Assembly: GCF_000166055.1 (NCBI RefSeq)
Contig: NC_014664.1
Location: forward strand, 2,449,501-2,513,500
DNA: 64,000 nucleotides
Origin: Rhodomicrobium vannielii ATCC 17100
Lineage (GTDB): Bacteria; Pseudomonadota; Alphaproteobacteria; Rhizobiales; Rhodomicrobiaceae
Direction: 5' to 3'
Shown here piece after piece: positions 25,351 to 33,559 of the stretch; within the stretch, counting starts at the first letter, position 1; each line of letters begins with the position of its first letter. The translations under genes and the position numbers were made by a program. The notes beneath the pieces are model-generated. The model saw only the letters and a program-made list of their open reading frames with translations. It was not told the origin of the DNA and searched no databases.

Positions 25351-25378
25351 CTTGTATCGATGCGAAGGTGGATACAAG
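25351..25378. repeat. Inverted repeat after the GST gene
   Basis: CTTGTATC (25351-25358) and GATACAAG (25371-25378) form a perfect 8-bp stem with a 12-base loop, 14 bases after the GST stop. It could help terminate transcription or act as an operator for the antiporter gene about 210 bases downstream. No T-run follows. Confidence 0.35.
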
Positions 25379-25587
25379 AATCGCGTCGACCGAGGGAACG
25401 AAAGCTTTATCGCAACTTCAAAGAGTGCAAAAAAGGGGCGGCAGAGCAAATCTGGCGTCTCAAGCGCTTCGTTCGGCCACACACCGCAGTCGCCCCAAAA
25501 TGGTTGACGAAAACGCTCGGATATATTCCATTTACGGAATAAGTATCGCAACCTGAACGCCCCCCACACGCGAGGAACGATAGCCGC

Positions 25588-27423
25588 ATGCCTCATGACA
25601 CGCCGCTCATTGCAACCGTTGTTGGCGGCCTTGGGTTCGCGTTCATTTTCGGGGCTATTGCTAACCGCCTTCGCTTGCCGCCGCTCGTCGGCTATCTGCT
25701 CGCCGGTATCCTCGTGGGGCCGCACACGCCCGGCTTCGTAGCGGATCAGTCGCTTGCACCGCAGCTTGCGGAACTCGGCGTCATCCTTCTCATGTTCGGC
25801 GTGGGGCTGCATTTCTCGCTATCGGACCTTCTCTCTGTCCGAAAGATCGCCATACCCGGCGCGATCGTGCAGATCACGCTCGCAACGATCCTCGGCCTCG
25901 GCCTGGCGCTGGGCATGGGTTGGCCAGTCGGCGCTGGCCTCGTCTTCGGTCTTGCGCTTTCGGTGGCGAGCACGGTCGTTCTGCTGCGCGCGATGCAAGA
26001 GCGTCGCCTCATCGAGACGGAGCGCGGGCGCATCGCGGTCGGCTGGCTGATCGTGGAAGATCTGGCCATGGTGCTGGCGCTGGTCCTGCTACCGGCGCTC
26101 GGCCCGCTCATCGGTGCAACAGGCACCAGCGCACCGGACCCGCTGGCAACGCATCTCGGCCTCGACCTCGGACTCACCGGCATTCTCTTCGTCACTTTCG
26201 CGAAGGTCGGCGCTTTCGTCGCCCTGATGCTGATCGTAGGACGACGCGTCATCCCCTGGCTGCTGCACCGCATGGCGCATACCGGCTCGCGTGAGTTGTT
26301 CCGCCTGTCGGTGCTTGCCATCGCGCTCGGTGTCGCGTTCGGCGCATCGGAACTGTTCGGCGTTTCGCTCGCGCTCGGCGCATTCTTCGCGGGCATGATC
26401 ATGAGCGAGTCCGAGCTGTCGCAGCGGGCGGCGCAGGAGACGCTGCCGTTGCGTGACGCCTTCTCGGTGCTGTTCTTCGTCGCCGTAGGCATGCTTTTCG
26501 ACCCCACGAGCCTCGTCAACGACCCGCTGCCGATCCTCGCCGTGCTCTTCATCATCGTGATCGGAAAATCGGTCGGCGCTTTTCTGATCGTCATCGCGTT
26601 CGGTTATCCCATCGCCACTGCGCTCACGATTTCGGCGAGCCTCGCGCAGATAGGCGAATTCTCGTTCATCCTCGCCGACCTCGGAATCCAGCTGGGCGTC
26701 TTGCCGAAGCAGGGGCGCGACCTCATTCTCGCGGGCGCGCTGCTGTCAATCGTGCTGAACCCGCTCGTGTTCGCGGGTGTGGATCGTCTCAAGCCGTGGT
26801 TCGAACGTCGTCGTCCGCCCGCCGAGACGCCGGCAGCTGCCGCGACCCGCGCTACGGCTCCCAAGCCTAAAAAGAAGGAAGCCGAACCCGCCGAGAGCGA
26901 CGACGGCCCTCCGCTGCCGACCAAACTGAAGAACCACGCCGTGCTCGTAGGCTACGGCCGCGTCGGCAGTCTCGTCGGCAAGGCGCTGAAGGAGAGCGGC
27001 AAGCCGTTCCTCGTCATCGAGGACGGCGAGAAACCCCTGGCGAGCCTTCGTGCGGACGGCATCGAAGTTATCGTCGGGAACGCTGCCAGCTCAGACATTC
27101 TCGCCGCCGCGAATCTCAAAGGCGCGAGCGACCTCATCGTCGCCATTCCGAACGGCTTCGAGGCCGGACAGGTTGTGAGTCAGGCGCGCGCGACACATCC
27201 CGGAATGCGCATCGTGGCTCGCGCCCACTCCGATGCGGAGGTTGAGCATCTGATGAGCCTCGGTGCGAACGCCGTGGTGATGGGCGAACGTGAAATCGCG
27301 CGGGGCCTGATCGAGGAAATGGCGGGGGGCACGGCGGCAACCGCGCCGGACGGCACGCTCAAGGCTACGGCTGTGTCGCGAGGGGGCGAGGCCGACATCC
27401 AGCGCGAGGATCGCGTCGTCTGA
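25588..27423 (+). CDS. Monovalent cation:proton antiporter-2 family (YbaL/KefB-like) with TrkA-N domain
   Basis: The 611-residue protein has a 12- to 13-helix CPA2 exchanger domain (about 5-395), seen from GFAFIFGAIANRLRLPPLVGYLLAGILVGPHTPGF and the SVASTVVLLRAM segment, followed by a charged linker (about 405-445) and a cytoplasmic Rossmann-like TrkA-N/RCK domain starting VLVGYGRVGS. It resembles E. coli YbaL and the KefB/KefC potassium efflux systems. It probably exchanges potassium or sodium for protons under nucleotide control. No ancillary KefF/KefG gene is adjacent, although a GST gene lies upstream. Confidence 0.88.
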   Translation: MPHDTPLIATVVGGLGFAFIFGAIANRLRLPPLVGYLLAGILVGPHTPGFVADQSLAPQLAELGVILLMFGVGLHFSLSDLLSVRKIAIPGAIVQITLATILGLGLALGMGWPVGAGLVFGLALSVASTVVLLRAMQERRLIETERGRIAVGWLIVEDLAMVLALVLLPALGPLIGATGTSAPDPLATHLGLDLGLTGILFVTFAKVGAFVALMLIVGRRVIPWLLHRMAHTGSRELFRLSVLAIALGVAFGASELFGVSLALGAFFAGMIMSESELSQRAAQETLPLRDAFSVLFFVAVGMLFDPTSLVNDPLPILAVLFIIVIGKSVGAFLIVIAFGYPIATALTISASLAQIGEFSFILADLGIQLGVLPKQGRDLILAGALLSIVLNPLVFAGVDRLKPWFERRRPPAETPAAAATRATAPKPKKKEAEPAESDDGPPLPTKLKNHAVLVGYGRVGSLVGKALKESGKPFLVIEDGEKPLASLRADGIEVIVGNAASSDILAAANLKGASDLIVAIPNGFEAGQVVSQARATHPGMRIVARAHSDAEVEHLMSLGANAVVMGEREIARGLIEEMAGGTAATAPDGTLKATAVSRGGEADIQREDRVV

Positions 27424-27494
27424 GCAGGCGGCGTATCCCAGCGCATGATCCGCAACGGACGGCGTAATGCCCGCAGAGTCGGGCGGCACATCCC

Positions 27495-27833
27495 CTACTT
27501 TTTCGGCTTGCGTGCAGGCTTAGGCTTGGGAAGTGGCAATTCGGCTGCCGTCAGCTCGACGAGCGTTGAAAGCCACTCGGCATCGTCCCAACGATCGCCC
27601 GCGATCAGGAAATGCGGCTTCGCCCCCGGATAGGGGAAGCCGTCCTGCGGTTCCCCGAGGAAGGCGCGACCGGCGGCCGTTGGCTTCACATAAAGCTGGT
27701 CGTCGCAGATAAGCGCGACCGTCTTGCCGTCGCAGTAGATCGCATACTCGCCGAACATCTTGCGAGCGGATACGCGCCCCGCCCGCTGAAGCTGCTCGAT
27801 CACGTAATCGACGGTGCCTTGCTGCGACGCCAT
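27495..27833 (-). CDS. TfoX N-terminal domain protein
   Basis: A 112-residue protein consisting of the TfoX N-terminal fold: DYVIEQLQRAGRVSARKMFGEYAIYCDGKTVALICDDQLYVKPT, then YPGAKPHFLI, and a Lys/Pro-rich basic tail (KPKPARKPKK). Gammaproteobacterial TfoX/Sxy activates competence genes with CRP; alphaproteobacterial stand-alone N-domain proteins have no proven role. The ATG at 27833 was chosen because homology begins there; the frame continues upstream without it. It converges with the antiporter gene. Confidence 0.8.
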   Translation of the reverse strand: MASQQGTVDYVIEQLQRAGRVSARKMFGEYAIYCDGKTVALICDDQLYVKPTAAGRAFLGEPQDGFPYPGAKPHFLIAGDRWDDAEWLSTLVELTAAELPLPKPKPARKPKK

Positions 27834-27902
27834 CAGCGGTAATCCGTTGCGCTCAGATCGACCCGCGTCCGAATGGAAGCGGCGGGGGCGCACAATAGAA
27901 AG

Positions 27903-27932
27903 CTGCATCAAATCGCACTTGATTTGATGCAG
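27903..27932. repeat. Perfect 12-bp inverted repeat
   Basis: CTGCATCAAATC (27903-27914) and GATTTGATGCAG (27921-27932) are exact complements around a six-base loop, in the gap between the TfoX-like and 2-hydroxyacid dehydrogenase genes. A second, shorter repeat TTTGAT-GGA-ATCAAA lies about 60-70 bases further on. CATCAAAT is also found in the repeat at 4988-5040. Confidence 0.6.
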
Positions 27933-28042
27933 GCAAGCTGATCCGAAACTGACGGCGTCGTGCCGTGACGCGGCCGTGCCATAATCGCATCGCTTTTGAT
28001 GGAATCAAACGCGCGCTCCTTAAGCAAAACCGCGCGTCGGGA

Positions 28043-29032
28043 TCAGAACATCGCCGCGTGCACGCGATCCGGCGGATTGTGGCCATCGAGGAACGTGCGG
28101 ATGTTGATGATGACCTTCTCGCCCATATCGAGGCGGCCTTCGATGGTTGCGGAACCGAGATGCGGCAGGACCACAACCTTCGGATTGCGCAGAAGCTTCG
28201 GATTGATGGCTGGCTCGTTCTCGAACACGTCGAGACCCGCGCCCGCAACCTCGCCCGCCTCGACCATGCGCGACAGCGCGTTCTCGTCGATGACTTCGCC
28301 ACGCGCCGTGTTGACGATGTAGGCCGTCGGCTTCAGCAGCTTGAGGCGGCGCGCCGACAAGAGATGGAACGTCGCGGGCGTGTGCGGGCAGTTCACCGAG
28401 ATGATGTCCATGTGGGCGAGCATCTGATCGAGGCTTTCCCAATAGGTCGCGCCGAGTTCGGCCTCGACTGCGCCCGGCACGCGGCGGCGGTTATGATAGT
28501 TGATCGACAGGCCGAACGCCTTGGCGCGGCGCGCGACGGCGCGGCCAATGCGGCCCATGCCGATAATGCCGAGCTTCTTGCCCCAGATGCGGTGCCCGAG
28601 CATCCATGTCGGCGACCAGCCGTGCCACTCCTTGCCGTCCTGCAGGTAGTCGGCGCCCTCCACGAGGCGGCGCGGCACCGAGAGGATCAGCGCCATCGTC
28701 ATGTCCGCTGTATCTTCGGTAAGGATACCCGGCGTATTGGTGACGATGATGCCACGATTGCGCGCCGTTTCGAGGTCTATGTTATCGACGCCGGTGCCGT
28801 AGTTGGCGATCAGCTTCAATTGAGGGCCGGCCGATGAAAGAAGCGTCTTGTCAATCCGGTCGGTTACGGTAGGAACGAGCACGGTCGCCGTTCGCATCGC
28901 CGCAGCGAGCTGGTCCCGCGTCATCGGTGCGTCGGAAGCATTGAGCGTCACGTCGAACAGCTCGCGCATGCGGGCCTCGACTAGCTCGGGAAGTTTGCGG
29001 GTGACGACGACTTTAACGTTTTGTGCGGTCAT
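28043..29032 (-). CDS. D-isomer 2-hydroxyacid dehydrogenase (glyoxylate/hydroxypyruvate reductase type)
   Basis: This 329-residue NAD(P)-dependent enzyme reduces 2-keto acids such as glyoxylate or hydroxypyruvate. It has the N-terminal substrate domain, the Rossmann motif GMGRIG (about 165-170) and the catalytic Arg (NTARGE), Glu (NEP) and His (PHLGSAT). The sequence is closest to bacterial glyoxylate reductase/D-glycerate dehydrogenase (GyaR-like) rather than SerA: there is no ACT domain. Exact substrate and cofactor choice are not visible. It is divergent from the SH3-domain gene. Confidence 0.88.
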   Translation of the reverse strand: MTAQNVKVVVTRKLPELVEARMRELFDVTLNASDAPMTRDQLAAAMRTATVLVPTVTDRIDKTLLSSAGPQLKLIANYGTGVDNIDLETARNRGIIVTNTPGILTEDTADMTMALILSVPRRLVEGADYLQDGKEWHGWSPTWMLGHRIWGKKLGIIGMGRIGRAVARRAKAFGLSINYHNRRRVPGAVEAELGATYWESLDQMLAHMDIISVNCPHTPATFHLLSARRLKLLKPTAYIVNTARGEVIDENALSRMVEAGEVAGAGLDVFENEPAINPKLLRNPKVVVLPHLGSATIEGRLDMGEKVIINIRTFLDGHNPPDRVHAAMF

Positions 29033-29115
29033 AGGGGGCTCGACATGGCCGGCTTGGCCTTGATGGACAGGTGCAATGCAATTTCGCTCCCGTTATCTAA
29101 CAGATACGGCCCGCG

Positions 29116-29643
29116 ATGACAAAGTTTCGGATCGTATGCGGCATATTGGTCGCGTTCTCGTTTTTTTCCGGCGTATCGTTAGCGCAGGAGGCGGCGCAAC
29201 GCAATGCCGGGCCCGTCACGGGGCTGCCTTTGCCGCGCTTTGTCAGCCTGAAAGCGAGCGAGGTAAACGCGCGCGTTGGTCCCGGCGGCGAGTATCAGAT
29301 CGCGTGGGTGTTTCGTCGCGCGGGGCTTCCCGTGGAAGTGATCGCCGAGTTCGAGAACTGGCGGCAGGTGCGTGATTCGGAAGGCGGCACCGGTTGGGTG
29401 AACGCGGCGCTGACGAGCGCGCGTCGAACGGCGGTCGTCGCCCCCTGGGTGAAGGATCGCATGCTGTTCCGGCTGACCGCGACGCGCGGCGGCGGCACGC
29501 TCGTCGCGCAGATCGAGCCGGGCGCTATCGTCGATATCGCGCAATGCGACGGCGAGGATTGCGAGGTCTATGCGAGCAAGCAGAAGGGATATCTGCCGCA
29601 AAAGAGCCTTTGGGGCGTATATCCCGGTGAGAAGGTGAAGTAG
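29116..29643 (+). CDS. Exported protein with bacterial SH3-like domains
   Basis: The 175-residue product has a signal peptide (about 1-24, VAFSFFSGVSLAQ) and a bacterial SH3 domain, seen in FVSLKASEVNARVGPGGEYQIAWVFRRAGLPVEVIAEFENWRQV and DSEGGTGWVNAALTS, with a second repeat to the C-terminus ending GYLPQKSLWGVYPGE. Such SH3_4 (DUF1058) proteins are periplasmic in Rhizobiales and are thought to bind cell-wall or protein partners. Function is unproven. The ABM gene follows 20 bases later, probably co-transcribed. Confidence 0.8.
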   Translation: MTKFRIVCGILVAFSFFSGVSLAQEAAQRNAGPVTGLPLPRFVSLKASEVNARVGPGGEYQIAWVFRRAGLPVEVIAEFENWRQVRDSEGGTGWVNAALTSARRTAVVAPWVKDRMLFRLTATRGGGTLVAQIEPGAIVDIAQCDGEDCEVYASKQKGYLPQKSLWGVYPGEKVK

Positions 29644-29663
29644 CTGCGCCGGAGGGCGAGGCA

Positions 29664-29987
29664 ATGACGCACGGGAAAGGGACGGCAATGGTCTACGAAA
29701 TCTGCGAAATTCATGTGAAAGAGGGTGAGGAAGCAGCATTCGAGGCGGCGGTGAAGGAAGCTGCACCGTTCTTCCAGCGCTCGAAGGGTTGCCTCGGCCT
29801 TGAGCTTCAGCGCACCATCGAATCGACGTCGAAATATCGGCTCGTCATCCAGTGGGAAACGCTCGACGATCACATCGTGCATTTCCGCAACTCGGAAAAC
29901 TTTCAGGAGTGGCGGAAGCTCGCCGGGCCGTTCTTCGCCCAGCCGCCGCATGTCGAGCACACGAATGTAGCGCTGACCGCGTTCTGA
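29664..29987 (+). CDS. Antibiotic biosynthesis monooxygenase (ABM) domain protein
   Basis: This 107-residue protein is a dimeric alpha/beta ferredoxin-like ABM domain: YEICEIHVKEGEEAAFEAAVKEA, RSKGCLGLELQRTIESTSKYRLVIQWETLDDHIVHFRNS and FQEWRKLAGPFFAQPPHVEHT. The family includes haem-degrading and quinone-modifying oxygenases and many uncharacterised members; the name does not imply antibiotic synthesis. GGAGG precedes ATG 29664; ATG 29688 is another possible start. It follows the SH3 gene at 20 bases. Confidence 0.85.
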   Translation: MTHGKGTAMVYEICEIHVKEGEEAAFEAAVKEAAPFFQRSKGCLGLELQRTIESTSKYRLVIQWETLDDHIVHFRNSENFQEWRKLAGPFFAQPPHVEHTNVALTAF

Positions 29988-30305
29988 CGGCGGCGCGAGA
30001 TTCATCCCGCAAAGGGGATGCCTGCCGCGATGACTCCGCGCCCAAATCGGGCGCGATAACGCTTCGACACCGCGACCGCCTTCGGTGCGGATGGTGCGGC
30101 GTGCGTTCGCGCCCCTACGAATTTCTGCGGGCGCGAAACGGCCAGAAACGAGCGCGTCAAAAATTATCATTCGTGTGGAAAGTCCGCGTCTTCCATCGTT
30201 GCATCGTGCCAAGTGTGATGCTATGAACCCCGAACCGAGCGGTGATCCGGACGGCTGTAGCGAAAGCGGCAGGGCGTTGTCTGCGGAACGGCGCGGTAAT
30301 CCTCC
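29988..30305. other. Upstream region of tRNA-Tyr
   Basis: A 318-base interval between the ABM gene and tRNA-Tyr. It should hold the tRNA promoter, but I could not fix -35/-10 elements with confidence. The overlapping open frames are arginine-rich and have no family resemblance. Confidence 0.5.
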
Positions 30306-30390
30306 GGAGGGGTGCCCGAGTGGCTAAAGGGGACGGACTGTAAATCCGTTGGCTAAGCCTACGTTGGTTCGAATCCAACCCCCTCCACCA
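30306..30390 (+). tRNA. tRNA-Tyr (anticodon GTA)
   Basis: The acceptor stem GGAGGGG (30306-30312) pairs with CCCCTCC (30380-30386), followed by A and an encoded CCA. The anticodon loop CTGTAAA holds GTA at 30340-30342. A long variable arm (GGCTAAGCCTACG region) makes it a class II tRNA, as expected for Tyr, and the T arm has GGTTCGAATCC. Confidence 0.97.
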
Positions 30391-30736
30391 TTTCCCGCTC
30401 AAATATGGAAAAAAAGGCGCGTTCGTTTCTCCGGCCGTCGTCATATTGTCCAATGCCCGAGTTATGGCTGATTGCCAGGTAAGGTGCCCGATCGGGCCGC
30501 TCGGTCTGGAGTGCCCTTGATCAACCCGTTCAACCGGTCAACGCGTAAGGGCATTTTCTTCTCTCCTTGAAACGAGAGAAAGAAATCTCGAAAAGCCTCC
30601 AGGTTTTGGAGCAACGCGTTTTCTTCGCGCAAACCGGGCTCCATTTCGCTCGAATGCGCACTAAAATGATGGAAATCGACCAACCCGGCGTTGCGATGAA
30701 TTCGTAAATGCGCGACGCCCCGGCGAAGGATAAAAC
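30391..30736. other. Gene-free interval after tRNA-Tyr
   Basis: No gene is seen in these 346 bases. They include a 12-base palindrome GCCCGATCGGGC (30486-30497) and the stem-loop listed at 30512-30560, which may end the tRNA transcript. The rest is promoter space for the methylmalonyl-CoA decarboxylase-like gene. Confidence 0.5.
30512..30560 (+). terminator. Possible terminator downstream of tRNA-Tyr
   Basis: TGCCCTT (30512-30518) pairs with AAGGGCA (30547-30553), followed by TTTTCTTCTC. The loop is long (28 bases) but internally structured. It lies about 120 bases past the tRNA. Confidence 0.4.
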
Positions 30737-31654
30737 GTGGCTGAAACTTCCCCTCCCGCTGCTTCCGCACCCGAATTCGATGAACGCCGCTCGGCTGTTT
30801 CGGTCGAGACGGCCGACACGTCGGGCGACGAAACCACCGAGGCATCGGTGAGCACGTCGACCGATAACGCGCCGCGACCGATCATCATCACAGGCGTGAA
30901 CGGTCACATCGGGACCATCACCCTTAACAACATGGCCAAGCGCAACGTTCTCAGCTCGGCGTTGCTCGACGCGCTTACGGCCGCGCTCGAAGACTTCAAG
31001 GCGCAGTCGGTACGGGTGGTGATCGTGCGCGGGCAGCCGGGCATCAAGGTCTGGTCCGCCGGGCATGACGTCAGGGAGCTGCGCCGCGGGCATCAAGATC
31101 CGCTTGGCTATGCCGATCCGCTGGAACAGGCGCTGCGGGCGATACGCTCATATCCGGGGCCGGTCATCGCCATGGTGCAGGGCTCGGTGTGGGGCGGCGC
31201 CTTCGATCTGGTCCTGTCATGCGATATGATCATCGCGGACGAGACCTCCACCTTCGCCATCACCCCGGTTAATCTGGGTCTGCCGTACAACACGACCGGC
31301 CTGCTGCACTGCCTCAACCGGCTACCGGTGAACTTCATCAAGGAGATGTTTTTCACCGCCAATCCGGTGAAGGCAGAGGCCGCCGAACACTGGGGTATCA
31401 TCAACCACGTCGTCCCCTCGACGGAGATCGAAACCTTCACTCAAACGCTGGCGCAGCACATCGCCACGAAAGCGCCGCTCGCCATCGCCGTCGTGAAAGA
31501 GCAGCTTCGGGTGTTGACCGACTTCCAGCCGGTGGCGGCGCAGGTGTTCGAGCGCATCCAGAACATGCGGCGCGAGGTCTATGAGAGCGCCGACTATCAG
31601 GAAGGTGTCGATGCTTTCCTCGAAAAGCGAAAGCCTGATTTCCAGGGTATGTAA
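30737..31654 (+). CDS. scpB: Methylmalonyl-CoA decarboxylase homologue (ScpB-like crotonase)
   Basis: Residues from about 50 onward align closely with E. coli ScpB, which decarboxylates (R)-methylmalonyl-CoA to propionyl-CoA: KVWSAGHDVREL, PLGYADPLEQALR, GSVWGGAFDLVLSCDMIIA, TFAITPVNLGLPYNTTG, KAPLAIAVVKEQLRVL and DYQEGVDAFLEKRKPDF. A 50-residue acidic, Ser/Thr/Pro-rich N-terminal extension is unusual and looks disordered. Total length is 305 residues against about 260 for E. coli. GTG 30737 follows GAAGGATAAAAC; a later start would remove the extension. meaB, another methylmalonyl-CoA gene, is 7 kb away. Confidence 0.85.
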   Translation: MAETSPPAASAPEFDERRSAVSVETADTSGDETTEASVSTSTDNAPRPIIITGVNGHIGTITLNNMAKRNVLSSALLDALTAALEDFKAQSVRVVIVRGQPGIKVWSAGHDVRELRRGHQDPLGYADPLEQALRAIRSYPGPVIAMVQGSVWGGAFDLVLSCDMIIADETSTFAITPVNLGLPYNTTGLLHCLNRLPVNFIKEMFFTANPVKAEAAEHWGIINHVVPSTEIETFTQTLAQHIATKAPLAIAVVKEQLRVLTDFQPVAAQVFERIQNMRREVYESADYQEGVDAFLEKRKPDFQGM

Positions 31655-31674
31655 TCGGCCGACCGGCAGCGACC

Positions 31675-32076
31675 CTATGCCTTCGGCAGCGCCTCGATGA
31701 TCACGAAGGCCTGCGCAAGCGGGTAATCGTCGGTGATCGTGAGGTGAATGCGCGCCTCATGGCCGTCGGGCAGCAGCGTCGCAAGCCGCTCCTGCGCGCC
31801 GCCGGTGAGCCGCATCGTCGGCGCGCCGGACGGCAGGTTCGTCACGCCCATGTCGCGCCAGAACACGCCATCCGCGAGGCCGGTGCCCAGCGCCTTGGCG
31901 CAGGCTTCCTTCGCCGCGAAACGCTTGGCGTAGGACGCCGCGCGCGCGGCCCGCGCGTCGGATTTCGCGCGCTCGGTCTCCGTGAACACGCGGTCGAGGA
32001 AGCGGTCGCCGTAGCGCGCGATTGTTTTCTCGATGCGGCGGATGTCGGTGAGATCGCTGCCGATGCCGATTATCAT
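31675..32076 (-). CDS. acpS: Holo-[acyl-carrier-protein] synthase
   Basis: AcpS transfers the 4'-phosphopantetheine arm of coenzyme A to apo-ACP. The 133-residue protein has the two signatures [14 protein letters not shown] at the N-terminus and [17 protein letters not shown] (about 50-66), with the catalytic Asp and Glu, and ends with a short [13 protein letters not shown] strand. It is 13 bases downstream of pdxJ and is the last gene of the rpoZ-rsh-pyrE-DUF2062-pdxJ-acpS cluster. lepB and rnc, which often follow acpS in this order, are absent here. Confidence 0.95.
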   Translation of the reverse strand: MIIGIGSDLTDIRRIEKTIARYGDRFLDRVFTETERAKSDARAARAASYAKRFAAKEACAKALGTGLADGVFWRDMGVTNLPSGAPTMRLTGGAQERLATLLPDGHEARIHLTITDDYPLAQAFVIIEALPKA

Positions 32077-32089
32077 GGCTCGCGGGGCG

Positions 32090-32884
32090 CTATTGCTGCT
32101 GTTGCTGTTGGGCCGATGCGTTGTCGTCGGGCCGCTTGCTGGCGCCCTTCGCGATGGCCGCCCGCATGCGCCAGATCGCTTCCGACAGGCCGATGAAGAT
32201 CGCTTCGCCGATGATAACGTGGCCGATGTTCAACTCGCGGATCTCCGGGAAGGCGGCAAGATGCTTTGCGGTTTCGAAGTCGAGGCCATGGCCTGCATGC
32301 ACTTCGAGACCGGCAGACGCGGCGAGCGTGGCGGCCTTGGCCAGCCGGTCGAGTTCCGCTCGCGCCGTAGCCTCGTCGCGCGCGAGCCACGCCTCGCAAT
32401 ATTGTCCGGTGTGCAGTTCGACCACCGGCGCGCCCATGCGAGCAGCGGCTTCGATCTGGCGCGGCTCGGGATCGATGAAAAGCGACACGCGTATGCCGTC
32501 GTCAACGAGCCGCTTCACGATGGGGAGCAGGTGATCTTCGCCGCCCGCAGCGTCGAGGCCGCCTTCGGTGGTCAGTTCCTCACGCCGCTCGGGCACGATG
32601 CAGCACGCATGCGGCTTCGTAACGAGCGCGATGCCGGTCATCTCTTCGGTGGCAGCCATTTCGAGGTTCAGCGGTGCGGCGATCTCCGCCTTGATGCGGC
32701 GAATGTCCTCGTCGCGGATGTGGCGGCGATCCTCGCGCAAATGCGCCGTGATGCCATCCACCCCCGCCTTCACCGCCACGCGCGCCGCCTCGATGGGATC
32801 CGGTCGCGCACCGCCACGCGCGTTCCTGAGCGTCGCGACATGATCGATATTGAGGCCGAGCCGAACGGGAGATTTTACAGGCAT
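32090..32884 (-). CDS. pdxJ: Pyridoxine 5'-phosphate synthase
   Basis: PdxJ condenses 3-amino-2-oxopropyl phosphate with deoxyxylulose 5-phosphate to make pyridoxine 5'-phosphate (vitamin B6). The 264-residue TIM barrel has [17 protein letters not shown] at the N-terminus, [16 protein letters not shown]-type residues (here [17 protein letters not shown]), VELHTGQY, and [15 protein letters not shown] near the end. The C-terminal tail carries six consecutive glutamines from a CTG/TTG repeat, an unusual addition. ATG 32884 was chosen; GTG codons at 32893 and 32890 are alternatives. acpS follows. Confidence 0.95.
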   Translation of the reverse strand: MPVKSPVRLGLNIDHVATLRNARGGARPDPIEAARVAVKAGVDGITAHLREDRRHIRDEDIRRIKAEIAAPLNLEMAATEEMTGIALVTKPHACCIVPERREELTTEGGLDAAGGEDHLLPIVKRLVDDGIRVSLFIDPEPRQIEAAARMGAPVVELHTGQYCEAWLARDEATARAELDRLAKAATLAASAGLEVHAGHGLDFETAKHLAAFPEIRELNIGHVIIGEAIFIGLSEAIWRMRAAIAKGASKRPDDNASAQQQQQQ

Positions 32885-32893
32885 GATCACCAC

Positions 32894-33484
32894 TTACCGG
32901 AGAGACGCAGCCGTCTTCGCAGGCACGGGGCGCTGCGCGCTCTTCTGCAATTCGAGCAGACGGCGTATGAAAACATAGATGACGGCAGAAATCGCGCCGC
33001 CGAGGACAAGCGCGCCGAGCGCCATCGGCTTCAGCACCGGCCAGAGCCCTTGCACGGCGGTGGCGATGCTGTCCGGCGAGCCGCTTGTCAGGCTTTCGCC
33101 AAGCGCCTGCGCGCCGGACTGGAAGTGGCTAAGGTCGGCGTTCGCCGGATTGCCGAGGAAGATGCTGCCGAGCGTGAAGGTTGAAACCCAGATCAGCGGA
33201 TAGGTGATCGGGTTGCCAGCGAAGGTGCCCACCTGCGAGGCGAAGACGTTGCCGCGCAACACGACCGCCAGCACGGCGGCCAGCAGCATCTGAAAGCCGA
33301 AGAACGGCGTGAAGATCGCGAACACGCCAGCTGCGCAGCCGAGCGCGATGCTGTGCGGCGTCGATTTGATGCGAGCGAGGCGATAGAACATGTAGCGCAT
33401 GGAACGGTCGAAGCTGCGCGTCGGCCAGAGCGCGTTACGCACCCGTCGGCCTATCGAAAGCGGTTCCTTGCGTTTGAAAAGCAT
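32894..33484 (-). CDS. DUF2062 membrane protein
   Basis: The 196-residue protein has a basic N-terminus and three to four membrane helices. The DUF2062 pattern is visible: STPHSIALGCAAGVFAIFTPFFGFQMLLAAVLAVVLRGNVFASQVGTFAGNPITYPLIW, then a long polar segment and a final helix GALVLGGAISAVIYVFIRRLL. Function is unknown; the family is frequent beside pyrE/pdxJ in alphaproteobacteria. ATG 33484 is favoured over an upstream TTG. It lies between pyrE and pdxJ in the same direction, 9 bases from the chosen pdxJ start. Confidence 0.85.
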   Translation of the reverse strand: MLFKRKEPLSIGRRVRNALWPTRSFDRSMRYMFYRLARIKSTPHSIALGCAAGVFAIFTPFFGFQMLLAAVLAVVLRGNVFASQVGTFAGNPITYPLIWVSTFTLGSIFLGNPANADLSHFQSGAQALGESLTSGSPDSIATAVQGLWPVLKPMALGALVLGGAISAVIYVFIRRLLELQKSAQRPVPAKTAASLR

Positions 33485-33559
33485 AAATCCCAGCCTGAAA
33501 GCCAAGCGCCTTCGCGATTGCCAACCTCTTCCGTCTCCTGACAGAATCGGTATCGCCGG

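Noticed and set aside
30157-30453. Minus-strand frame of 98 residues containing a WRGLDSNQRR-like stretch
   Set aside because: It is the antisense of tRNA-Tyr; this is a well-known spurious protein made by translating tRNA complements.
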